Positions 7,901 through 11,298 of a DNA stretch of 11,298 bases are shown in pieces. The stretch spans positions 15,795 to 27,092 of the forward strand of contig MESS01000022.1 of NCBI GenBank assembly GCA_001771055.1, written 5' to 3'. This stretch comes from Caldithrix sp. RBG_13_44_9 (lineage in GTDB: Bacteria > Calditrichota > Calditrichia > RBG-13-44-9). The notes below the pieces were generated by a model, which worked only from the letters and a program-made list of their open reading frames with translations, ran no database searches and was not told the origin of the DNA. Made by a program: the position numbers and the translations under genes. The stretch's first letter is position 1. Every line of letters begins with the position of its first letter.

Positions 7901-8267
7901 CTACCGGGGTGGTGATGATGATGGAAGCGGGTTCTTCCAGCAGAGAAACCAGGGTGTTCAGCCGGGCACTATGGATAGCCGGAGTGAAACTGCCCTGGTC
8001 ATAGGGTAAAGTTTCGGCTTGCGGGAAGTAATGAACCCGGCTCCTGGGCATCAGTGATTGCAGATCATCGGCTAATTTTTCTGCCCGTTCGGTATCTGGG
8101 ATGATCGCCAACAGACTGTTTTCAAATAATTCAAAAACATAATTCAGGATAAAACTCAAGAAGGAACCACTGATTCCTTTGATGCTGACTATCCGGTTCG
8201 AAAAAATCTGCTCCCGCAGTTGTTCAAATTCCGGAGTATGGGTGATAATCGATTTTAATTTGAGCAT
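4977..8267 (-). CDS. mfd: Transcription-repair coupling factor Mfd
   Basis: This is a full-length Mfd of 1096 residues (E. coli 1148). The N-terminal UvrB-like/UvrA-binding region covers about residues 1-230 and contains 'QFSARGGIVDVF' and 'YRIEFADDQI'. The RNA-polymerase-interacting domain lies around 421-490 ('FGDYVVHIDYGIGRY'). The RecG-like motor has Walker A 'GDVGFGKT' at 573-580, a DEEQ box at 674-677, 'SATPIPRT' at 700-707 and motif VI 'QLRGRVGRS' at 843-851. The C-terminal TRCF domain follows from about residue 970. Mfd recognises RNA polymerase stalled at a lesion, pushes it off using ATP, and recruits UvrA to start nucleotide excision repair. All helicase motifs are intact. The ATG is fixed by an in-frame TGA 6 bp upstream of it; only a weak GGGAAG lies 11 bases before. 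It appears to head a minus-strand block continuing into the envelope chaperone genes. Confidence 0.98.
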   Translation of the reverse strand: MLKLKSIITHTPEFEQLREQIFSNRIVSIKGISGSFLSFILNYVFELFENSLLAIIPDTERAEKLADDLQSLMPRSRVHYFPQAETLPYDQGSFTPAIHSARLNTLVSLLEEPASIIITTPVGLLQQISSPEAIRKQVSYLKVGDTVVRDFLIEWLVESGFERMPALEEIGQFSARGGIVDVFSLEAEAPYRIEFADDQINSIREFEILSQLSIRQVKNIRIVGKSTDQAPRANLFQYLKPGSLVFWDNAEQAGNMIREWLIHAERIFQEKPDLPPSWYLSEEAIQQLSNNFRQIFHARLQPSTTQMVNFQVQAPQSFQGNFKRFLKYLEDRLGRNQKNPFPLYMVFDTPARRERLEEIILAETGWLPPIKFIQGDIHNGFYLPTVPLEVLTEHEIFDRIKARKNRRKPRVSGSIIRQLNSLKFGDYVVHIDYGIGRYTGTERIQVGGVAKDTIKIEYENKDLLYVNLDKLNHVQKYVSEEGYQPPLTRLGSAEWDRTKEKTRKAVENIAKDLVQLYASRISSQGTAFPADSVWQKELEASFIYVDTPDQSRATREVKEDMERSKPMDRLLCGDVGFGKTEVAVRAAFKAVNDSRQVAFLVPTTILAQQHYYTLRERLRNYPVNIEVLSRFRSHGEQKKTLQRLENGDVDVIIGTHRLLSGDVRFKELGLLIVDEEQQFGVKHKEQLRKFKVNVDTLTLSATPIPRTLQMALMGARDLSNIDTPPQNRLPIITEICTWDRDLIYRAISYELGRGGQIFFVHNRVQTIGGVAELLKQINPQARIGIAHGQMRERDLEKVMNEFYSKKIDLLLATMIIENGLDIPNCNTIIINRADQFGLAQLYQLRGRVGRSDRQAYAYLIVPPHDRLNDTALKRLYAIEEFSDLGSGLKIALRDLEIRGAGNLLGHQQSGYINAIGYDLYQKILQESVQKIQEDTLPEQLLNRRIPQVDATVEVEVEIFIPDDYIQSGNEKVLIYHRLLNLDSLVSIDNLLKELRDRFGPPPPPVLNLIEMVKIKKMAGQHYIKKVKIHKNRMILTLDKQISEQDFFIEQELPRYINQKMAPLQFSQTEGLKVIVELKGSNPAEYLVFAKNFLQNL

Positions 8268-8504
8268 ACGGTTCAGTACTTCCCATTCATCTGAAATTAC
8301 CTTTTCCTGTTGGAATACCTGTTTGCAGAACAGGAATGATAATTTATAAAAATCAGTCTGAGGAAATAATCAGTATTTAAAATCAGTTGTTGATAATTTC
8401 CAGAGAATTTTCAACAGCTGGTTAAACCGGGAGAAGGGAAAAAGATCCCTATTCTGCTATTCTTGGTGGAATTGTGAAAGATGTGCAGGATGTTCTGGCG
8501 TGGT
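8268..8504. other. Intergenic region between the membrane-protein gene and mfd
   Basis: This 237-bp stretch holds no gene I can support. Its left half is AT-rich and carries the mfd leader hairpins (8304-8336) and three copies of AATCAGT at 8351, 8368 and 8381 (plus strand). A promoter for mfd is expected here, but I found no -35/-10 pair with good spacing. TTGAAA at 8414-8409 and TATAAA near 8348-8343 on the minus strand are too far apart to pair with each other. I see no intrinsic terminator for the gene ending at 8505, so readthrough into mfd is possible. Confidence 0.5.
8304..8336 (-). promoter_or_regulatory. Alternative hairpins in the mfd leader
   Basis: On the mfd-sense strand one left arm, TTCCTGTT (8336-8329), can pair in two exclusive ways. 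It can pair with AACAGG at 8323-8318 (6 bp, loop CTGCA), or with AACAGGAA at 8311-8304 (8 bp, loop of 17). The element lies 36 bases before the mfd start codon, leaving the weak Shine-Dalgarno sequence free in both forms. It could be an RNA switch or a DNA operator with an inverted repeat. No function is demonstrated. Confidence 0.35.
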
Positions 8505-9353
8505 TTAAGGTCGTATCTCCCCGGGCATCCGGGTATAATCCAGTTCGGAACCGAACAAGCTGTGCGGAATCAGGTAAGCACCCAACATCAGCACCGCCGC
8601 AAAAATAATCCAGCCGCGATGACGAAGCTGCTGGCGGTTTTTGTACCAGGCCCACAACCAACCCAGCATGGCAATAAGGGTTTTATTATCGGTAAGGTCA
8701 TAGCCGAAAGGGATGCCGGTCCACCAGGCATTAAAGGCGTATTTCTGAACGGCCGGGCCCAGGATAAATCCACCCGCCAGAAAGAATCCAATTGTCCAAA
8801 GCATATATTTTTTAGATTGACCGGAAGAATCCAGTGCCTCCAGAGCGGTGCGATTGGATAACAGCATGGCTAAAAATATGATCAGGATGTGGGGAATGAG
8901 CACCCATCCCGGAACCGCACCCTTAAAACGCAGGATGATGGGCTGTGTCCCGGTTAAAGAAACTTCCTCTGTTCCCCTCCTCAGATGAACTGAATAAATG
9001 ATTTTGCCCGCCGCCGGTTGCTTGGGTAAATAACCGGTCAATAACTCCTTTTCCCGGACCAGCGGTATTGTTGACCAGTCGTCGTTCGACCGGTACCGTT
9101 TGTAAATGATATAACCACTAATGGTAGAATCTACCACGGTTAGTTTCACTTTAGCGTCCCGGTCAGTCACTTCACTGCGCAAGAATTTGTAGGGGATCTT
9201 TTGGTCTCCCACGGTTATTTTACCGCGGACCGGGTAAGTGGGTCCGGTCATTCTCTGGTATACCGCTGAAGCAAGGGTGATAATAACTGCTAAAAACCAT
9301 AAAATAGTTTTGTGTTTCGCTATTCTGAGATTCATGAAGCCGCCACTGGTCAT
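8505..9353 (-). CDS. Conserved multi-pass membrane protein of unknown function (282 aa)
   Basis: From the chosen start there is one membrane segment at about residues 15-35, then an extracytoplasmic beta-rich domain (36-145) with 'YPVRGKITVGDQKIPYKFLRS' features and 'RYRSNDDWSTIPL'. Further membrane segments lie near 148-170, 184-205, 225-238 and 247-268. The C-terminal half carries the strongly conserved-looking stretches 'RFKGAVPGWVLIPHI', 'GPAVQKYAFNAWWTGIPFG' and 'DLTDNKT', ending in 'IPHSLFGSELDYTR'. I recognise this pattern from hypothetical proteins of several diderm phyla, but I know of no assigned function. The His, Asp and Tyr residues in the membrane half would fit cofactor or ion binding, which is speculation. 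The ATG at 9353 is chosen because GGAGG lies 10 bases upstream; in-frame ATGs at 9380 and 9428 would lie at or upstream of the predicted transcription start, and ATG 9335 has only a weak site. It is divergent from the lipoprotein gene. Confidence 0.75.
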   Translation of the reverse strand: MTSGGFMNLRIAKHKTILWFLAVIITLASAVYQRMTGPTYPVRGKITVGDQKIPYKFLRSEVTDRDAKVKLTVVDSTISGYIIYKRYRSNDDWSTIPLVREKELLTGYLPKQPAAGKIIYSVHLRRGTEEVSLTGTQPIILRFKGAVPGWVLIPHILIIFLAMLLSNRTALEALDSSGQSKKYMLWTIGFFLAGGFILGPAVQKYAFNAWWTGIPFGYDLTDNKTLIAMLGWLWAWYKNRQQLRHRGWIIFAAVLMLGAYLIPHSLFGSELDYTRMPGEIRP

Positions 9354-9363
9354 CAGTAAATTT

Positions 9364-9368
9364 CCTCC
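9364..9368 (-). promoter_or_regulatory. Ribosome binding site deciding the start at 9353
   Basis: GGAGG on the minus strand, 10 bases before the ATG at 9353, is the only strong Shine-Dalgarno sequence among the four possible in-frame starts. Confidence 0.6.
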
Positions 9369-9386
9369 GGGAGAAATCATCACTTG

Positions 9387-9398
9387 ATTTTCGAAAAT
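9387..9398. promoter_or_regulatory. 12-bp perfect palindrome at the predicted start site
   Basis: ATTTTCGAAAAT is a perfect 12-bp palindrome that overlaps the predicted transcription start of the minus-strand gene, just downstream of its -10 box. It could be an operator for a dimeric repressor. AT-rich palindromes of this size also occur by chance, so confidence is low. Confidence 0.3.
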
Positions 9399-9403
9399 GT
9401 CGT

Positions 9404-9432
9404 AATATATTTTTTGAATAATTGGCATCCAA
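9404..9432 (-). promoter_or_regulatory. Sigma70-like promoter of the membrane-protein gene
   Basis: On the minus strand TTGGAT (9432-9427) and TATATT (9409-9404) are separated by exactly 17 bases. Transcription would start near 9397, about 44 bases before the ATG at 9353. The spacing and position are good. The -35 box matches the consensus at four of six positions and the -10 box at five of six. Confidence 0.5.
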
Positions 9433-9440
9433 GGTGAGAA

Positions 9441-9446
9441 TATAAT
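9441..9446 (+). promoter_or_regulatory. Possible -10 box for the plus-strand lipoprotein gene
   Basis: A perfect TATAAT lies 62 bases before the ATG at 9503. No good -35 box sits at the usual distance: TTGGCA at 9422 is only 13 bases away and TTGAAT at 9414 is 21 bases away. The site is therefore only a candidate. Confidence 0.3.
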
Positions 9447-9502
9447 TTCGGTTTTGAATTGACCGGTTAGAATATGATTCAGACAAAAAGACAGGCGGTG
9501 GT

Positions 9503-10345
9503 ATGATTAAAATCTTCAGGAGTATTCCGTTTGGCTGGCGAAGCTGCTATTTTATCCTGGGCATAATTGTGTTAATGCTGGGATGCGCTTCTACCAAATA
9601 TAAAGAAGCGAAGGAGTTGCACGATAGCGGGGAATACGAGCAGCTCATCCAGTCTTCCATGGATTGTTCTGATTTTTCTGCCAGCTGTTTTCAGATAAAA
9701 TTACTGCAGGCAGACAGTCATTATCAGCTGGGAAATCTTGAGAAAGCCCTGAAGTATTCGCAGGAAGCACTGGATAGACAGGATAAGGTGAATGATATGC
9801 GGAGCATTAACCAGCTTCACCTCCTGCGGGCTGGCATTATTTTTGAGCTGTTGCCGGAGATTCAAAAGGCTCCGGCCAAATTGCAGGTTTTAGATCAGCT
9901 GGGACTTCAATTAAAACAGACTCTGGATCGGAATAGTGGTTCAACCGGGGACAGTCTGCTTATTTCACAACGGCAGGAATTAAGGCTGTGGCTGGGGGAA
10001 ACATTTCTCTTAGAAATGGAATTGACGGATGAAGAAAATCTTGACCCCATTTTTTTGGAATTAAAAATATGGGTACAAAAATTCCCGGAAAATATGCAAA
10101 GCGCGGGATATGCAAAATATTATCTATTACAGGGAGAGCTGAAATCAATTCTGCCGCAGGTAAAAAATTGGGGTTCCCGGGGCAATGCCTCAGGAGGACG
10201 GGAGCAGCTGCTGGAGAAGTTGAAAACGATTTACCTGGAGGCAATTAATCTGCGGCGTCTTCTGCTGTACGAGGAAGGTTACGGCGAGAAAATTGATCTG
10301 TTCCTCTCCCAGCTGGATCAGTACATGAAAGGGCTGGTATTGTGA
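9503..10345 (+). CDS. Lipoprotein with TPR-like helices (280 aa)
   Basis: The signal peptide runs to Cys28 in 'VLMLGC' with Gly at -1. The -3 position is Met rather than Leu, so the box is acceptable but not ideal. After it the protein is almost entirely helical. Residues 62-95 ('LLQADSHYQLGNLEKALKYS') look like one tetratricopeptide repeat, and the preceding 'YKEAKELHDSGEYEQLIQ' could be a degenerate one. The rest (about 105-280) is helical without a family I recognise. TPR lipoproteins commonly act as scaffolds in the envelope; the partner here is unknown. AGGCGG lies 4 bases before the ATG. It is a single gene divergent from the membrane-protein gene and convergent with the rseP-like gene. 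The call of lipoprotein is firm, the TPR moderate, and the function unknown. Confidence 0.75.
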   Translation: MIKIFRSIPFGWRSCYFILGIIVLMLGCASTKYKEAKELHDSGEYEQLIQSSMDCSDFSASCFQIKLLQADSHYQLGNLEKALKYSQEALDRQDKVNDMRSINQLHLLRAGIIFELLPEIQKAPAKLQVLDQLGLQLKQTLDRNSGSTGDSLLISQRQELRLWLGETFLLEMELTDEENLDPIFLELKIWVQKFPENMQSAGYAKYYLLQGELKSILPQVKNWGSRGNASGGREQLLEKLKTIYLEAINLRRLLLYEEGYGEKIDLFLSQLDQYMKGLVL

Positions 10346-10379
10346 TCATACTGCTCTTTTACTGAGAGCAGCAGTATGA
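10346..10379 (+). other. Bulged hairpin just after the lipoprotein stop
   Basis: Starting on the base after the TGA stop, TCATACTGCTCT (10346-10357) can pair with the stretch ending in GTATGA at 10379. This gives about 12 bp with one 3-base bulge (GCA). No T-run follows on either strand, so it is not a classic terminator. It may protect the 3' end of the lipoprotein transcript or work with a termination factor. Confidence 0.45.
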
Positions 10380-10392
10380 ATAGCTCGTAAAT

Positions 10393-10421
10393 AAAAAACC
10401 CGGAACAAAATTATTCCGGGT
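10393..10421 (-). terminator. Intrinsic terminator of the rseP-like gene
   Basis: On the minus strand ACCCGGAA and TTCCGGGT form an 8-bp perfect stem (10421-10414 with 10405-10398) with an 8-base loop, followed directly by a T-run from 10397 down. It lies 25 bp after the rseP-like stop. In the plus direction no T-run follows, so it should mainly stop minus-strand transcription. Confidence 0.88.
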
Positions 10422-10445
10422 AACCAGGTTGACTGCAAAAAATGT

Positions 10446-11298
10446 TTATAGAATCCGGGTAATGTCGTTATACATCACAAATATGATCAGCACGAATAAA
10501 ATAGCCATACCGATCTGCTGAATTTTCAATTTGGTTTTGGTTGTTAACGGCTTCCGCCGGATTTCCTCAATAGCCACAATCAGGATATGTCCGCCGTCCA
10601 GGGCCGGGATGGGGAGAATATTGATCAGAGCCAGCATGATACTCAGGTTGGCAATCAGTTCCATCAGATAATCAAATCCGATTTTGGCAAAATCTCCGGC
10701 CATTTTGGTGATCATGATGGGTCCGCCTAGGCTCTCCTTAACGGATTTTTTTCCACTGAGCAGCCACCACAGCCCTTTCACGCTCATTTGGGAAATGAAG
10801 ATGGTTTTGTTGAATCCCTCTGCCAGCGCCGGCAGTAGAGCTAATTTTTTCTGATCAAAAAACGGGCCGATGCCAATTTTGCCAACCATATGATCAACTC
10901 CGCTTTCATCGATCTCCGAAACAATCTCGGGGGTGATGCTCAAACTGAAGGAATCCCCTTCCCGCATGATTTCAAACAGCAATGATTTTCCTCCATTACC
11001 ACGGATAATACTGGTCATTTCATCCCAGCTGTTTATTGGCTGGCCGGCAATACTGGCAATCCGGTCCTCCATTTGCAGACCTGCTGCCTGGGCAGGAGAA
11101 TTGGGATTAATGTCTCCGATGATGGCGGGAAAACGGGGAAAGATATCAAGCTGATCGGCATTCTGCTCTTTGAGGATATCTTTATGAAAAACAATATCGG
11201 AAACCTGCTCATCACGTTTGATGGTGAATGTCATTTCTTTTCCCAGATTGCCCAGATAAAGGTCTACCACATCATTCCAGGAATTTACCGGCAGATCA
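10446..11298 (-). CDS. rseP: RseP-type site-2 protease, C-terminal part (partial)
   Basis: The frame is open through the right window edge (codons continue before the GTG at 11270), so the N-terminus with the HEXXH zinc site is missing. What remains is the end of one PDZ domain ('VNSWNDVVDLYL' to 'MTFTIKRD'), then a second PDZ domain ('INPNSPAQAAGLQMEDRI' to 'LFEIMREGDSF'), and then the membrane part. The third zinc-ligand motif 'NILPIPALDGGHIL' has its Asp at 10596-10598. A last hydrophobic helix ('QQIGMAILFVLIIFVMY') ends the protein. RseP/RIP metalloproteases cut transmembrane segments of anti-sigma factors or leftover signal peptides inside the inner membrane, setting off envelope-stress responses. 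The two tandem PDZ domains match the RseP type. It converges on the lipoprotein gene and ends at a clear terminator. Confidence 0.93.
   Translation of the reverse strand, partial: DLPVNSWNDVVDLYLGNLGKEMTFTIKRDEQVSDIVFHKDILKEQNADQLDIFPRFPAIIGDINPNSPAQAAGLQMEDRIASIAGQPINSWDEMTSIIRGNGGKSLLFEIMREGDSFSLSITPEIVSEIDESGVDHMVGKIGIGPFFDQKKLALLPALAEGFNKTIFISQMSVKGLWWLLSGKKSVKESLGGPIMITKMAGDFAKIGFDYLMELIANLSIMLALINILPIPALDGGHILIVAIEEIRRKPLTTKTKLKIQQIGMAILFVLIIFVMYNDITRIL

Noticed and set aside
8318..8334. Possible LexA/SOS box in the mfd leader (CTGT...ACAG)
   Set aside because: The half-sites are separated by 7 bases rather than the 8 of the E. coli-type box, LexA motifs differ strongly between phyla, and mfd is not usually SOS-controlled.
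8440..8460. Terminator for the membrane-protein gene (AGGGA...TCCCT with a nearby T-stretch on the minus strand)
   Set aside because: The stem is only 5 bp, the T-stretch is inside the loop rather than after the stem, and no T-run follows.
9354..9428. 25-residue N-terminal extension of the membrane protein from an ATG at 9428
   Set aside because: It would begin upstream of the predicted promoter start, has no good ribosome site, and the extension lacks the look of the family; GGAGG before 9353 fits better.
10446..11270. GTG at 11270 as the start of a short site-2 protease
   Set aside because: The frame continues in the same PDZ domain to the window edge, so the gene is simply cut; a start at the GTG would leave half a PDZ domain and no HEXXH.

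Overview
The window looks like chromosomal DNA from a diderm (two-membrane) bacterium. It encodes a SurA-type periplasmic chaperone, several lipoproteins with type II signal peptides, and an RseP-type intramembrane protease. Base composition is moderate (GC in the mid-40s percent by eye) and even across the window. I see no insertion sequences, phage genes, CRISPR arrays, tRNAs or rRNAs. The gene style (mfd followed by several SurA/PrsA-like lipoproteins, a long-form PqqD-like protein, and a conserved multi-pass protein of unknown function) suggests a poorly cultured lineage of the Fibrobacterota-Chlorobiota-Bacteroidota neighbourhood, such as Calditrichota, Marinimicrobia or KSB1. That placement is an impression and rests on no search.

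Layout, left to right. Bases 1-539 (+) hold the 3' end of a probable periplasmic substrate-binding protein, followed 37 bp later by a small HNH-family protein. Bases 582-8267 are a convergent minus-strand block, transcribed right to left as mfd, a 571-residue parvulin-like lipoprotein, a 280-residue parvulin-like lipoprotein, a SurA-like two-parvulin chaperone, and a PqqD-like protein. The gaps are 72, 7, 49 and 19 bp, so one operon or two overlapping units is likely. Bases 8268-8504 are the mfd leader, without a gene. Bases 8505-9353 (-) encode a conserved membrane protein of unknown function. Bases 9354-9502 are a divergent promoter region. Bases 9503-10345 (+) encode a lipoprotein with a short TPR-like part. 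Bases 10346-10445 hold two hairpins, one of which is a clear minus-strand terminator. Bases 10446-11298 (-) are the C-terminal part of an RseP/site-2 protease, cut by the window edge.

How the genes fit together. Apart from mfd (transcription-coupled DNA repair) and the HNH protein, most genes concern the envelope: folding and escort of exported proteins, lipoproteins, a membrane protein and an envelope-stress protease. The most notable part is the chaperone block. The SurA-like protein keeps both histidine motifs in each parvulin domain. The two membrane-anchored relatives have lost one or both, and the larger is an internal tandem duplication. A stand-alone PqqD-fold (peptide-recognition) protein closes the block with no maturase gene in view. 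I found nothing that clearly amounts to a new defence or mobile system. The chaperone/PqqD cluster is the best candidate for an undescribed functional module.
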